A DNA stretch of 64,000 bases. It comes from Vibrio tasmaniensis (GTDB lineage: Bacteria > Pseudomonadota > Gammaproteobacteria > Enterobacterales > Vibrionaceae). Position 1 is the first letter of the stretch. Each line of letters opens with the position of its first letter. The position numbers and the translations under genes were made by a program. The DNA lies in the NCBI RefSeq assembly GCF_024347635.1, contig NZ_AP025510.1:372001-436000 (forward strand). Reading direction: 5' to 3'. Shown piece by piece: positions 30,093 to 39,616 of this stretch. The notes beneath the pieces were generated by a model. The model ran no database searches. It saw nothing but the letters and a program-made list of their open reading frames with translations, and was not told the origin of the DNA.

Positions 30093-30587
30093 TTATAGCG
30101 TTTTGGCCATGACAACCTCACAAGCGTCATGGCCTGTTTCTCCCCAAGCCGAATCAAGGTGTTCAAAGCCCAACTTTTCGTACAGTTTAACGGCGGCATT
30201 AAGGCATTCGGTCGTTTCTAGATACATATGTTGATAGCCCAGTTCCTTAGCTTTCTCCATCGACATATTAACCAACTTCTTCGCTAAGCCTTTGCCTCTG
30301 GTTTCTGGCAAGAAGTACATCTTTTGCAGTTCACAGACTTCTGGCATACCTGCTAGTGGTGCAAATCCACCACCACCACCAACCTTTCCATCAAGTTCAA
30401 TCACCCAATATTGAGATCTTTCATTGTTATAAACACTGAACATGTCTTCTAAGGTGGGATCAGCCACACCATAACCTTTATCTTCAGTTAGCCCGTTCTC
30501 ATAAGAGACTTGGCGAATTACGTTAGCAATGCTTGGATTATCTTCTAATTCAATTGAGCGAATGGTGATGTTAGCAATCTGTTCCAT
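30093..30587 (-). CDS. GNAT-family N-acetyltransferase
   Basis: From MEQIANITIR (ATG at 30587, AGGCAG upstream) this is a 164-residue protein; an ATG at 30614 would add nine residues. The GNAT fold is visible as YWVIELDGKVGGGGGFAPL (beta-strands 2-4), MYFLPETRGKGLAKKLV with the acetyl-CoA-binding RGKGLAKKLV loop (Q/RxxGxG/A type), and LYEKLGFE near the C-terminus. The substrate is not predictable. Convergent with the GH2-like gene. Confidence 0.88.
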   Translation of the reverse strand: MEQIANITIRSIELEDNPSIANVIRQVSYENGLTEDKGYGVADPTLEDMFSVYNNERSQYWVIELDGKVGGGGGFAPLAGMPEVCELQKMYFLPETRGKGLAKKLVNMSMEKAKELGYQHMYLETTECLNAAVKLYEKLGFEHLDSAWGETGHDACEVVMAKTL

Positions 30588-30635
30588 GTTCTGCCTATAA
30601 AATGGGTTACTCATCAGTGACCCAATATATTGTGA

Positions 30636-31040
30636 TTAAGCATGTTGGTGCAAACAAAACAGTGGTTGTGCTGCTTGGCTTTCTGCTTTTCGTAACCACA
30701 CCTTCTCATGGAAGTAGTAAGCCACGGTATTCAAAGCGGGTTCTAACGTTGCCATCACACCACCAACGAAGGCATCTCCAGTCAATAAGTAGACAACGGT
30801 AAAGGCAACACTAAAGTGTATAGTCGCGAAGCTTGCTGTTTTTAATTTAGTCATCCAATGACGAGCTTTGAGCGCTGGAACTTGAGCCCATGCCTTTTCA
30901 TGAAAATAGAAGGCAACAGTATTCACAGAGGGCTCAATCATGGCGATTAAGCTACCAATTAAGATGTCGCCTGTTAGTACGTAAGCGACACTAAATGCGA
31001 TAGTAAAATGTAATGCAGCAAAGGTTAGTGTCTTTTTCAT
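30636..31040 (-). CDS. Duplicated DUF2061 membrane protein, probably iron-regulated
   Basis: The 134 residues contain two copies of a DUF2061 unit: residues about 3-48 (TFAALHFTIAFSVAYVLTGD ... PSVNTVAFYFHEKAW) and about 68-116 (ATIHFSVAFTVVYLLTGD ... PALNTVAYYFHEKVW). Each unit has two membrane helices and the conserved NTVAYYFHEK end. Function of the family is unknown. The upstream region holds a strong Fur-box match, so expression is probably repressed by iron. Confidence 0.85.
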   Translation of the reverse strand: MKKTLTFAALHFTIAFSVAYVLTGDILIGSLIAMIEPSVNTVAFYFHEKAWAQVPALKARHWMTKLKTASFATIHFSVAFTVVYLLTGDAFVGGVMATLEPALNTVAYYFHEKVWLRKAESQAAQPLFCLHQHA

Positions 31041-31082
31041 GATAATTACTCAATCGTTGTGTTGTTTCGATAGAGCTATTAT

Positions 31083-31097
31083 TGAGAATTATTATCA
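31083..31097. promoter_or_regulatory. Fur box upstream of the DUF2061 gene
   Basis: TGAGAATTATTATCA matches the 7-1-7 Fur consensus TGATAATNATTATCA at all but one position (14 of 15, one central N). It lies 43-57 bases upstream of the ATG at 31040, where a promoter would be. Confidence 0.75.
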
Positions 31098-31259
31098 TTA
31101 GTTAAAATGGGTTATAGGGATTAATTCGATAGATGAAACCTATCAATAAATAAGTGACTGACGATAAGGCTTGGAGTGATAGGTATAAAAAAAGTTGGTC
31201 ATGAAGACCAACCTTTCTATTTAGAGCGAGAAGTTTGAAGCCTTCTCGTTCAATTAGTT

Positions 31260-34133
31260 TTAAAGCGCAGCGATAGTCGCTTTTTGCTCTTCTAGCTTAA
31301 CAAGAGTTTCTTGGTAGCCTTCAAGCTTTTCACGCTCTTTCGCGATAACCGCTTCTGGTGCTTTAGCAACGAAACCTTCGTTACCCAGTTTACCTTCGAT
31401 ACGTTTGATTTCGCCGTGAGTCTTAGCCACTTCTTTATCTAGACGAGCAAGCTCTGCATCTTTGTCGATAAGACCAGCCATTGGGATCATCAGCTCGGAC
31501 TTGCCAACTAGCTTAGTTGCACACGCCGGAGTCTCTTCACCAGTAGCAAGAACTTTAATATCGTCTAGCTTAGCGAGAGAAGTAAGAACGATCTTGTTTG
31601 CTTCGATACGAGCTGCATCTTTCTCATCAGCGACTTTGATCATTACTTCTAAGCCTTGGCTTGGGGCAATGTCGTATTCCGCACGTAGGTTACGGATAGC
31701 GGTGATGAAAGTTTTAACCCACTCGATATCGTCAACGATCTCAGCATTGAAGTTATCTTCATTAAACTGAGGAAGCGCTTGAGTCATAATTGTCTCGCCT
31801 TCAACACCGTCTACTAGCGGCTTAACGCTCTGCCAGATAGATTCAGTGATGTAAGGAAGAACTGGGTGAGCAAGACGTAGAGTCTTCTCTAGAACCGTGA
31901 TAAGCGTGTAACGAGTCGCTTGCTGTTGAGCTTCAGTGCCTTTCCAAAGAACAGGTTTAGTTAGTTCTAAGTACCAGTCACAGAATTGGTTCCAGATGAA
32001 TTCGTAAAGCGTGTTTGCTGCCATGTCTAGACGGTAGTTGTCTAGATGAGCATTAAACTCTTTCGCAGCAACTTCAAACTGAGATTCAATCCACTTGTCT
32101 GCTAGAGAGAATTCCATGTTTGCACGGTCTTCAACAGATAGTGACATGCCACAATCGTGCTCTTCTGTGTTCATCAGTACGTAACGGCTTGCGTTCCATA
32201 GCTTGTTACAGAAGTTACGGTAACCTTCAAGACGCTTCATGTCCCAGTTGATGTCACGGCCAGTTGAAGCCATAGCAGCAAGAGTGAAACGCAGTGCATC
32301 GGTACCGTATGGTTCGATACCATCTTCGAAAGTCTTACGTGTTGCTTTTTCGATCTTAGCAGCCAGTTTAGGTTGCATCATGTTGCCACAACGCTTTTCT
32401 ACTAGCTCTTCAAGGCCGATGCCGTCAATCATATCGATTGGGTCAAGTACGTTACCTTTCGACTTAGACATCTTGTCGCCGTTTTCATCACGGATAAGGC
32501 CCGTCATGTAAACTGTTTTGAAAGGTACTTGAGCCTTGCCATCTTCGTCTTTCACGAAGTGCATAGTCATCATGATCATACGAGCAACCCAGAAGAAGAT
32601 AATATCAAAACCAGATACTAGTACTTCTGATGGGTGGAATGTTTTCATTGCTTCAGTATCTTCAGGCCAGCCTTGTGTGCCGAACGTCCAAAGTGCAGAA
32701 GAGAACCAGGTATCAAGAACGTCGTTGTCTTGCTTAAGAACAATGACCGGTGAAAGGTTGTTCTTTTCACGAACTTCTTCTTCAGTGCGACCTACGTAAA
32801 CTTTACCATCGTTGTCGTACCATGCTGGGATACGGTGGCCCCACCAAAGTTGACGAGAGATACACCAATCTTGCACGTCACGCATCCACGCGAAGTACAT
32901 GTTTTCGTACTGCTTAGGTACGAATTGGATCTCACCATCTTCAACGGCTTTAACTGCTGGAGCAGCAAGAGGCGCAGTACGCACGTACCATTGGTCGGTC
33001 AGCATTGGTTCGATAACTACGCCACCACGGTCACCGTAAGGAACGGTTAGATCGTGATCTTTGATCTCTTCAAGTAGGCCTAGCTCTTCAAATTCAGCAA
33101 CCGTTGCACGACGAGCGGCAAAGCGCTCCATACCTTGGTATTTAGCTGGAAGCTCTGTTGAATACACATCGCTTTCTTCACCGTTAGTTGTGAAGATTTC
33201 AGCCGCATCACGGATATCACCGTTGAACGTTAGGATGTTGATCATTGGTAGGCTATGGCGCTTGCCCACTTCGTAATCGTTAAAGTCATGAGCTGGCGTG
33301 ATTTTCACACAACCCGTGCCTTTATCCATGTCAGCGTGCTCATCACCTACGATAGGGATAAGACGATTTACGATAGGAAGCAGGATTTCTTTGCCGATAA
33401 GATCTTTGTAGCGAGGATCTTCAGGGTTAACTGCAACGCCTGTATCACCAAGCATGGTTTCAGGACGTGTAGTCGCTACGACAATGTAGTCTTTGCCATC
33501 AGCGGTTTTAACACCATTCGCTAGTGGGTAGCGGAAGTGCCACATGAAACCTTTTTTGTCTTTGTTTTCAACTTCAAGATCAGAAATTGCAGTGTGCAGT
33601 TTAGGATCCCAGTTTACTAGACGCTTACCACGATAGATTAGGTCTTCTTCGTATAGGCGAACAAACACTTCTTGAGTCGCAGCCGATAGGCCGTCATCCA
33701 TAGTGAATCGCTCACGATCCCAATCTACAGATGCACCAAGACGACGAAGTTGTTGAGTGATCGTGCCACCTGATTCGCCTTTCCATTCCCAGATCTTGTC
33801 GATGAAAGCTTCACGGCCGTAGTCGTGTTTTGTTTTGCCTTCTTCAGCAGCGATCTTACGCTCAACAACCATTTGAGTTGCGATACCTGCGTGGTCAGTA
33901 CCCACTTGCCAAAGCGTGTTTTTGCCTTTCATACGTTGAGCACGGATAAGCGTATCCATGATCGTATCTTGGAACGCGTGACCCATGTGTAGGCTACCAG
34001 TGACGTTCGGTGGCGGAATCATGATGCTGTAAGCTTCTTTTGATGTGTCACCGTGTGGCTTAAAGTAGCCTTTCTCTTCCCAAGTCTTATACAGAGCTTG
34101 TTCGATTGATGTTGGGTTGTATGTCTTTTCCAT
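31260..34133 (-). CDS. valS: Valyl-tRNA synthetase
   Basis: This 957-residue class I synthetase charges tRNA-Val. The HIGH-type motif is [15 protein letters not shown] (HMGH at residues 49-52) and the KMSKS motif appears in [15 protein letters not shown]. An editing (CP1) domain lies between them, with [15 protein letters not shown] and [12 protein letters not shown]. The last ~70 residues are the Lys/Glu-rich coiled-coil that contacts tRNA. holC ends 104 bases upstream on the same strand, the usual order pepA-holC-valS. Confidence 0.98.
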   Translation of the reverse strand: MEKTYNPTSIEQALYKTWEEKGYFKPHGDTSKEAYSIMIPPPNVTGSLHMGHAFQDTIMDTLIRAQRMKGKNTLWQVGTDHAGIATQMVVERKIAAEEGKTKHDYGREAFIDKIWEWKGESGGTITQQLRRLGASVDWDRERFTMDDGLSAATQEVFVRLYEEDLIYRGKRLVNWDPKLHTAISDLEVENKDKKGFMWHFRYPLANGVKTADGKDYIVVATTRPETMLGDTGVAVNPEDPRYKDLIGKEILLPIVNRLIPIVGDEHADMDKGTGCVKITPAHDFNDYEVGKRHSLPMINILTFNGDIRDAAEIFTTNGEESDVYSTELPAKYQGMERFAARRATVAEFEELGLLEEIKDHDLTVPYGDRGGVVIEPMLTDQWYVRTAPLAAPAVKAVEDGEIQFVPKQYENMYFAWMRDVQDWCISRQLWWGHRIPAWYDNDGKVYVGRTEEEVREKNNLSPVIVLKQDNDVLDTWFSSALWTFGTQGWPEDTEAMKTFHPSEVLVSGFDIIFFWVARMIMMTMHFVKDEDGKAQVPFKTVYMTGLIRDENGDKMSKSKGNVLDPIDMIDGIGLEELVEKRCGNMMQPKLAAKIEKATRKTFEDGIEPYGTDALRFTLAAMASTGRDINWDMKRLEGYRNFCNKLWNASRYVLMNTEEHDCGMSLSVEDRANMEFSLADKWIESQFEVAAKEFNAHLDNYRLDMAANTLYEFIWNQFCDWYLELTKPVLWKGTEAQQQATRYTLITVLEKTLRLAHPVLPYITESIWQSVKPLVDGVEGETIMTQALPQFNEDNFNAEIVDDIEWVKTFITAIRNLRAEYDIAPSQGLEVMIKVADEKDAARIEANKIVLTSLAKLDDIKVLATGEETPACATKLVGKSELMIPMAGLIDKDAELARLDKEVAKTHGEIKRIEGKLGNEGFVAKAPEAVIAKEREKLEGYQETLVKLEEQKATIAAL

Positions 34134-34171
34134 AGTGCTCTTATAACGGATACTGTGAATGGTTAATCGTG

Positions 34172-34237
34172 GTCAAACTTCATAAGTGAAGCTTCTTGAA
34201 TCTAAATCCAAAGATAGCTTTAACTATGAGGTTTGAC
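34172..34237. repeat. Inverted repeat between holC and valS
   Basis: GTCAAACTTCATA (34172-34184) and TATGAGGTTTGAC (34225-34237) are complementary with one G-T pair and enclose 40 bases that hold a smaller hairpin. One arm overlaps the holC stop codon. No T run follows, so it may be an mRNA-processing or stability structure rather than a terminator. Confidence 0.6.
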
Positions 34238-34686
34238 TATGGATGTTGAATCTCGATAGTTTGTAGCTGATATCCAGCCTGACGGTAAATTTTATACCTT
34301 TCTCGAGCGAGTTGCTTAGCTTTTTCTTCGCAAGGAACGAAGTCTATCACCTGAGCAAAGGCGTTCGCAAAGGTTGTATGATTATCGGCCAGATTTATTA
34401 CCAATTGGCGGTTCCAATTAGGTTTGACTCCTTGATGGCCTATTTCAATATTCGTTGAATATTTTGGACCTTCGCCTACCAAGTTGTGCGCGATAAATTC
34501 AGTAGGCTCTACCTGCCAAAAAACTTCAGCGATACGCTCAGCATGATCTTTATCGTTACAGTTGAGGTAAAGTTTAGCGCCTTGTTTTGCAAAATGCTGC
34601 GCAAGAAACAACACATAGTGAGCAAAACCTTCTTCGCTGGCTTGCGGGCTGTCTGGAGACACAATGTAAAACGTAGCAGTCTGCAT
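34237..34686 (-). CDS. holC: DNA polymerase III chi subunit HolC
   Basis: This 149-residue protein links the clamp loader (with psi, HolD) to single-strand-binding protein. TATFYIVSPDSPQAS at the N-terminus and the FARQG/LYLNCNDKDHAERIAE segment match HolC, and LVGEGPKYSTNIEIG is the conserved 'GEG..Y.....I' region. Position between pepA and valS is the gammaproteobacterial standard. Confidence 0.93.
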   Translation of the reverse strand: MQTATFYIVSPDSPQASEEGFAHYVLFLAQHFAKQGAKLYLNCNDKDHAERIAEVFWQVEPTEFIAHNLVGEGPKYSTNIEIGHQGVKPNWNRQLVINLADNHTTFANAFAQVIDFVPCEEKAKQLARERYKIYRQAGYQLQTIEIQHP

Positions 34687-34766
34687 ACTGAATACTCGAA
34701 ACTTGAACTGAAAATCGTGGCTATCAATCTTAGTTGGTCAACAGACTCTAACAAATAGCGCTTATT

Positions 34767-34790
34767 AAAAAAGGGCCCGTAGGCCCTTTT
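34767..34790. terminator. Terminator after pepA
   Basis: AAAAAGGGCC-CGTA-GGCCCTTTT forms a strong GC stem three bases beyond the pepA stop, with the T run on the minus strand. It lies between pepA and holC and may only attenuate. Confidence 0.78.
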
Positions 34791-34792
34791 CA

Positions 34793-36313
34793 TTATTTTG
34801 AAGATTGTTCTTCAGTCTCTTGGCCACTGCGGTTCAATAGGAATTGGACTAGCATTGAGACAGGACGACCTGTCGAGCCTTTCGCTGCACCTGATTTCCA
34901 CGCAGTACCAGCACTGTCAATGTGTGCCCAGTGGTACTTTTTAGCAAATTTAGATAAGAAACATGCTGCTGTGATTGTACCTGCAGGACGGCCACCGATA
35001 TTTGCCATATCTGCAAATGGGCTCGTTAGTTGCTCATGGTATTCATCGGCCATTGGCATGCGCCATGCTCTGTCACTTGCTTGCTCAGAAGCATTCACTA
35101 ACTCGTGAGATAGTGGATTGTGGTTAGACAGTACAGCACTGATGTGGTGACCTAATGCCATAACACACGCGCCAGTGAGTGTTGCAACGTCAACAACACA
35201 GTCTGGTTCAAATCGTTCAACGTAAGTAAGCGCATCACATAGAACCAAGCGACCTTCAGCATCCGTGTTTAACACTTCAACCGTTTGGCCTGACATAGTC
35301 GTTAGGATATCACCTGGGCGGTAAGCATTGCTGCCTGGCATGTTTTCACAGCCCGCAAGAATACCGACAACGTTAATTGGTAAGTTAAGTTTCGCCAGTG
35401 CTTTCATTGTGCCGAATACCGATGCAGCACCACACATGTCGTACTTCATCTCATCCATGCCTTCACCAGGCTTAAGTGAGATACCGCCTGAATCGAAAGT
35501 CAGACCTTTACCGACTAGAACAATCGGTTTTGCATCTGGATCAGCAGCCCCTTTATATTCCATGATAGACATCATAGATTCGTTCTTAGAACCACGGCCT
35601 ACCGCTAAGTATGACGTCATACCCAGCTTTTCCATCTCTTCTTCGCCAATGATCTTAGTTTTCACTGTCTCATAATCGTCAGCTAAACGGCGAGCTTGAG
35701 AAGCAAGGTAAGCTGGATTTGCGATGTTCGGTGGCATGTTGCCTAGATCTTTAGACGCTTTCACACCAGAAGCAATCGCAAGACCGTGAGAGATCGCTTT
35801 CTCACCCAGGCTCAATTCACGACGAGTTGGTACGTTGAATACCAGTTTACGTAGTGGACGACGAGTCTCTGGTTTATTACTCTTGAATTGATCAAAAGTG
35901 TAAAGGCCATCTTTAGTCGCTTCTACCGCTTGGCGAACTTTCCAGTAAGTATCACGACCTTTAACGTGCAGTTCAGTAAGGAAACATACTGCTTCCATAG
36001 AACCCGTTTCGTTTAGTGTGCTGATGGTTTTTTGGATAATTTCTTTATATTGACGCTCGCCTAGCTCACGTTCTTTACCGCAGCCTACAAGTAGAACTCG
36101 TTCTGAAAGTACACCAGGTACTTGATGCAGTAGTAGCATCTGGCCAGGTTTACCCTCTAGATCACCGCGACGAAGCAGTGAACTAATATAGCCATCGCTA
36201 ATCTTATCTAACTGCTCGGCTACTGGAGAAAGGCGGCGCGGTTCGAATACACCGACAACGATACATGCGCTGCGCTGCTTCTCTGGGCTGCCACTTTTTA
36301 CACTGAACTCCAT
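34793..36313 (-). CDS. pepA: Cytosol aminopeptidase PepA
   Basis: This 506-residue M17 leucyl aminopeptidase is a hexameric two-zinc enzyme; in E. coli it also binds DNA in Xer recombination and carAB control. The catalytic domain shows [28 protein letters not shown] and the signature [14 protein letters not shown] with zinc ligands and the bicarbonate-binding Arg. The first ~160 residues are the variable N-domain. Divergent from lptFG. Confidence 0.97.
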   Translation of the reverse strand: MEFSVKSGSPEKQRSACIVVGVFEPRRLSPVAEQLDKISDGYISSLLRRGDLEGKPGQMLLLHQVPGVLSERVLLVGCGKERELGERQYKEIIQKTISTLNETGSMEAVCFLTELHVKGRDTYWKVRQAVEATKDGLYTFDQFKSNKPETRRPLRKLVFNVPTRRELSLGEKAISHGLAIASGVKASKDLGNMPPNIANPAYLASQARRLADDYETVKTKIIGEEEMEKLGMTSYLAVGRGSKNESMMSIMEYKGAADPDAKPIVLVGKGLTFDSGGISLKPGEGMDEMKYDMCGAASVFGTMKALAKLNLPINVVGILAGCENMPGSNAYRPGDILTTMSGQTVEVLNTDAEGRLVLCDALTYVERFEPDCVVDVATLTGACVMALGHHISAVLSNHNPLSHELVNASEQASDRAWRMPMADEYHEQLTSPFADMANIGGRPAGTITAACFLSKFAKKYHWAHIDSAGTAWKSGAAKGSTGRPVSMLVQFLLNRSGQETEEQSSK

Positions 36314-36504
36314 GCGTACTCCTACATCCTGAAGACAAATCGAACTAAATGTTGGATAATGGGTTCTTACTTGTTGGATCCTATAATGGAACTGACCTTA
36401 AAGAAGAACGTTAACACTTAGCTAAAAATTTAAAAAATAAAAGGTTCAACGGGAAATTATAGTGATTCAATCAAAAAAACAAGTTTTGTATAGGTAATTT
36501 GAGC

Positions 36505-37605
36505 GTGATTATTGTTAGATATTTGATCCGAGAGACAATCAAGAGCCAATTCGCGATATTTTTTGTTCTCTTTCTTGTGTTTCTCAGCCAAAAGTTCATC
36601 AGTGTTTTAGCGGATGCCTCTGATGGTGATATTCCTGCAAGCCTTGTATTATCGATCGTGGGTTTAAATATGCCAGCGATGGGGCTCTTGATGCTTCCAC
36701 TCAGTATCTATATCGGCATTTTGCTGACTTTTGGTCGTCTTTACGCAGAAAGTGAAATAGTAGTGATGAACGCTACTGGTATTGGTAATAAATTCCTTAT
36801 CCAGTCAGCACTTTATTTGGCGTTGATTACCGCAACTGTCGCTGCTTTTAACTCCTTTTGGCTGTCTCCATGGTCACAAGATAAAGTAGAACAAATGTAT
36901 GAGGAAGTAGCTGCAGAGAACAGCGTCGATTTACTACCAAAAGGCAAGTTTGCAAGGACTCCCGATGGTTCTTCTGTTGTGTTTATCGAGGGTATCGATG
37001 GCAATCAATTAGACAATGTGTTCGTTTCTCAAATGCGACCTCGTGACTCAGTGCTTCCTAGTGTGATGTTCTCTAAGTCGGGAGACGTAAAAGAATTGAG
37101 CGATGGCCGCCAAGTTATTGTGATGTACGATGGTACTCGTCATGAAGGTGTGCCTACTCGCCTTGACTATAGAGTGACGCATTTTGAAGAGTATGAAGGC
37201 TTAATTGGTCAGCGTGAAGTAGAGAGAAAAGGTCGAGAGTGGGAAGCGATTCCAACTATTGACCTTATTGGAAATCAAGATAATCGTGCCAAGGCTGAAT
37301 TGCAGTGGCGTATGTCACTGGTGCTTTGTATTCCATTATTGACTATGCTCGTTGTGCCGCTGTCAGCAGTTAACCCACGACAAGGTCGTTTTGCAAAAAT
37401 AGGTCCGGCAATCCTGATTTATCTGACTTACTTCTTAGCAATCAGTGCAACCAAATCTTCAATTGAAGAAGGGGACATTCCTGCTGCAATCGGCATGTGG
37501 CCAATCAATGCATTATTATTGTTTGTCGCGATTGGTGCCAACTTTATGGATAGTGTGCCTGTTAGGCGTTTGAAAGAAAAATTCAAGAATAAGAGGTTGG
37601 CTTAA
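36505..37605 (+). CDS. lptF: LPS export permease LptF
   Basis: LptF is one of the two permeases of the LptB2FG extractor. I start at GTG 36505 (MIIVRYLIRETIKSQ), matching E. coli LptF; a TTG two codons upstream is unlikely. The protein (366 residues) has six membrane helices in two groups around a periplasmic beta-jellyroll (about 130-260), with PLLTMLVVPLSAVNPRQGRF in the second membrane block. Three bases separate it from lptG. Confidence 0.94.
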   Translation: MIIVRYLIRETIKSQFAIFFVLFLVFLSQKFISVLADASDGDIPASLVLSIVGLNMPAMGLLMLPLSIYIGILLTFGRLYAESEIVVMNATGIGNKFLIQSALYLALITATVAAFNSFWLSPWSQDKVEQMYEEVAAENSVDLLPKGKFARTPDGSSVVFIEGIDGNQLDNVFVSQMRPRDSVLPSVMFSKSGDVKELSDGRQVIVMYDGTRHEGVPTRLDYRVTHFEEYEGLIGQREVERKGREWEAIPTIDLIGNQDNRAKAELQWRMSLVLCIPLLTMLVVPLSAVNPRQGRFAKIGPAILIYLTYFLAISATKSSIEEGDIPAAIGMWPINALLLFVAIGANFMDSVPVRRLKEKFKNKRLA

Positions 37606-37608
37606 GCC

Positions 37609-38679
37609 GTGTTTAAGATTCTCGATTTATATATAGGCAGAACCATCATCGCGACCACGTCATTAGTATTGGTGACGTTTGTCGGTCTCTCTGGAATTAT
37701 CAAGTACGTAGAGCAGTTGCGGAAGGTAGGTCGTGGTACATACGATCTATTACAAGCGTTGTATTTCGTTTTACTGAGTATTCCTCGTGATATCGAAATG
37801 TTCTTCCCAATGGCGGCATTACTTGGCGCATTAATTGGTCTTGGTATGCTTGCTGCGAGTTCTGAGCTTGTGGTTATGCAGGCGGCTGGTTTCTCTAAGT
37901 TAGATATTGGTTTATCGGTACTTAAGACTGCGATTCCGTTAATGGTGATAGTGACATTACTTGGGCAGTGGGGAGCTCCGCAAGCACAGAAGATGGCTCG
38001 TGACTTAAGAACTATCTCGGTTGCTGGTGGTAGTATTATCTCTACTCAAAGCGGTGTTTGGGCTCGTGATGCCAATGACTTCATTTTCATTGTCAAAATA
38101 GACGATGATAAGTTATATGGTTTGAACATGTGGCGCTATGATGAGAACAAGGCTCTGAAAACGGCTATATACTCAAAAGAAGTCGATTACGTTGGAGACA
38201 ACGTTTGGACTATGCGCGATGTAGAGCTCACCTCGTTTGAGAACGAAATTCAAGTGACTAAAGAGAATCTACCGACTTTCTCGTGGGAAACGTCTTTAGC
38301 TCCAGACAAACTCGCGATAGTGACGGTGAAACCGGAAGAGCTGTCGTTGAGTGGTTTGTATGATTATGTTTCTTATCTCAAAGCATCAGAGCAAGATGCA
38401 GCACGTTATGAGCTAGCGTTGTGGAGAAAAATAACTCAACCTATTTCGATAGCGGTCATGATGTTGATGGCATTATCGTTTATCTTTGGTCCTTTACGTA
38501 GCGTGACCATGGGAGCAAGGATTCTCTCTGGTGTGATTGCTGGCTTTACTTTCTATATATCCAGTGAGTTCTTTGGGCCAATCAGCTTGGTTTATCAAAT
38601 ACCACCTGCCTTTGGTGCGATAGCCCCTAGCGTGGTGTTCTTCGGAATTGCCATCATGCTCTTGAGGCGGAAACTATAA
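37609..38679 (+). CDS. lptG: LPS export permease LptG
   Basis: This 356-residue partner of LptF starts with GTG (MFKILDLYIGRTI). Six membrane helices flank a periplasmic jellyroll; the FPMAALLGALIGLGMLAASSEL coupling region (FPMAALLGAL, IGLGMLAASSEL) and C-terminal GPLRSVTMGARILSG are family landmarks. Followed at once by a terminator. Confidence 0.94.
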   Translation: MFKILDLYIGRTIIATTSLVLVTFVGLSGIIKYVEQLRKVGRGTYDLLQALYFVLLSIPRDIEMFFPMAALLGALIGLGMLAASSELVVMQAAGFSKLDIGLSVLKTAIPLMVIVTLLGQWGAPQAQKMARDLRTISVAGGSIISTQSGVWARDANDFIFIVKIDDDKLYGLNMWRYDENKALKTAIYSKEVDYVGDNVWTMRDVELTSFENEIQVTKENLPTFSWETSLAPDKLAIVTVKPEELSLSGLYDYVSYLKASEQDAARYELALWRKITQPISIAVMMLMALSFIFGPLRSVTMGARILSGVIAGFTFYISSEFFGPISLVYQIPPAFGAIAPSVVFFGIAIMLLRRKL

Positions 38680-38682
38680 ATG

Positions 38683-38712
38683 AAAAAGGAAGGCATTAAG
38701 CCTTCCTTTTTT
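38683..38712. terminator. Terminator after lptG
   Basis: AAAAAGGAAGGC-ATTAA-GCCTTCCTTTTTT is a perfect hairpin with A and T tracts, shared by lptFG and the converging RDD gene. Confidence 0.85.
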
Positions 38713-38740
38713 GATCTTGCATTAAGTTCGCTTAATTGCG

Positions 38741-39217
38741 TTATTGTGCCTGTGGTAACACAACGACTTCGGTCTTTGCCCAGATATCGTGAAAGCCACG
38801 TTTCTGAGGATCGAATGGAACACATAAATTTGCTAATCCAAATCCCGAAGTACCTAAGCGTATTAGCGCTTGAGTTACTGTGATCGCAGAGCCGTCTTTG
38901 TTTTGAACACGTAGTTTCCAAGCCCTCATTCCTAGCGTTTGGCCAGCTCTAGTCCAGAAGAACACAAAGAAGTACACCCAAACGATGACTAAGTAAAAAG
39001 TATACGTCGGGCTCCAAATAGGATGGTTGGTTAAGAAGTCACTGACATCGGCGTAGCCGCTATGGTTAAAAATACCAAGAGCCATGAGCGCGTGCAGTAG
39101 AGCAACAATGATACCGGCCGCCATCATTTCAATGGCGATTACGATAAGGGCGTCATAGAACAAGGCACCGAATCGGCGCATTACCCCTGCTGGTGGCAGA
39201 GTGTTTGTTGATGTCAT
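38741..39217 (-). CDS. RDD-family membrane protein
   Basis: This 158-residue protein has four hydrophobic helices and the RDD hallmark: the N-terminal Arg in RRFGALFYDALIV with the Asp in the helix, and RAGQTLGMRAWKLRVQNKDG after the third helix. The family is broad and mostly uncharacterised (some members are Na+/H+ antiporters). It is convergent with lptG. Confidence 0.88.
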   Translation of the reverse strand: MTSTNTLPPAGVMRRFGALFYDALIVIAIEMMAAGIIVALLHALMALGIFNHSGYADVSDFLTNHPIWSPTYTFYLVIVWVYFFVFFWTRAGQTLGMRAWKLRVQNKDGSAITVTQALIRLGTSGFGLANLCVPFDPQKRGFHDIWAKTEVVVLPQAQ

Positions 39218-39350
39218 GGTGTTATTACTTCTTTAAAAATTGAGGCGTCAGAATATAGTTTAAGGCTTGGCCTGAAAAGAGACATGACGCACAGCTTATG
39301 ACTTAGTGGCGAAATTATCGGCAAACACACATAAATTCAAGTTTTTATAC

Positions 39351-39378
39351 TTGCCACATCGGTGCGCATACGTATAAT
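39351..39378 (+). promoter_or_regulatory. Promoter of tRNA-Leu
   Basis: TTGCCA and consensus TATAAT are separated by 16 bases, 35 bases before the tRNA. The following GCC is a GC-rich discriminator as expected for a stringently controlled stable-RNA promoter. Confidence 0.75.
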
Positions 39379-39412
39379 GCCAGACATCGAAAGGGCAATG
39401 CCCCAAGATAAT

Positions 39413-39497
39413 GCCGGTATGGTGAAATTGGTATACACGACGGATTCAAAATCCGTTGCCTTCGGGCGTGGCGGTTCAAGTCCGCCTACCGGTACCA
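39413..39497 (+). tRNA. tRNA-Leu (anticodon CAA)
   Basis: An 85-base type-II tRNA. The acceptor GCCGGTA pairs with TACCGGT (first pair G-U), the anticodon stem ACGGA/TCCGT carries loop TTCAAAA with CAA, a long variable arm GTTGCCTTCGGGCGT follows, the T-arm contains GGTTCAAGTCC, and CCA is encoded. Its 3' half and terminator recur at 47101-47195. Confidence 0.95.
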
Positions 39498-39546
39498 TAT
39501 TTAAATAACAAAGCCTCGACTCAAGTCGGGGCTTTGTTATTTCTGA
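39443..39546 (+). repeat. Direct repeat, copy A (tRNA-Leu 3' half plus terminator)
   Basis: Starting at the anticodon loop (TTCAAAATCC) through the tRNA end and the terminator, this stretch recurs at 47101-47204 with about seven differences. The two copies bound the chitin-disaccharide cluster. The pattern resembles an att-site duplication at a tRNA 3' end, though no integrase lies between them. Confidence 0.88.
39503..39542 (+). terminator. Terminator after tRNA-Leu
   Basis: AAATAACAAAGCCTCGACT-CAAG-TCGGGGCTTTGTTATTT, a very long stem (written in two arms), begins six bases after the tRNA. Confidence 0.88.
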
Positions 39547-39616
39547 ATCCCCAAAAAGAAAAAAGCGCGAGGGGTATGCCTCGCGCAAACTACTACATGG
39601 TGATAGTAGGAACAGT

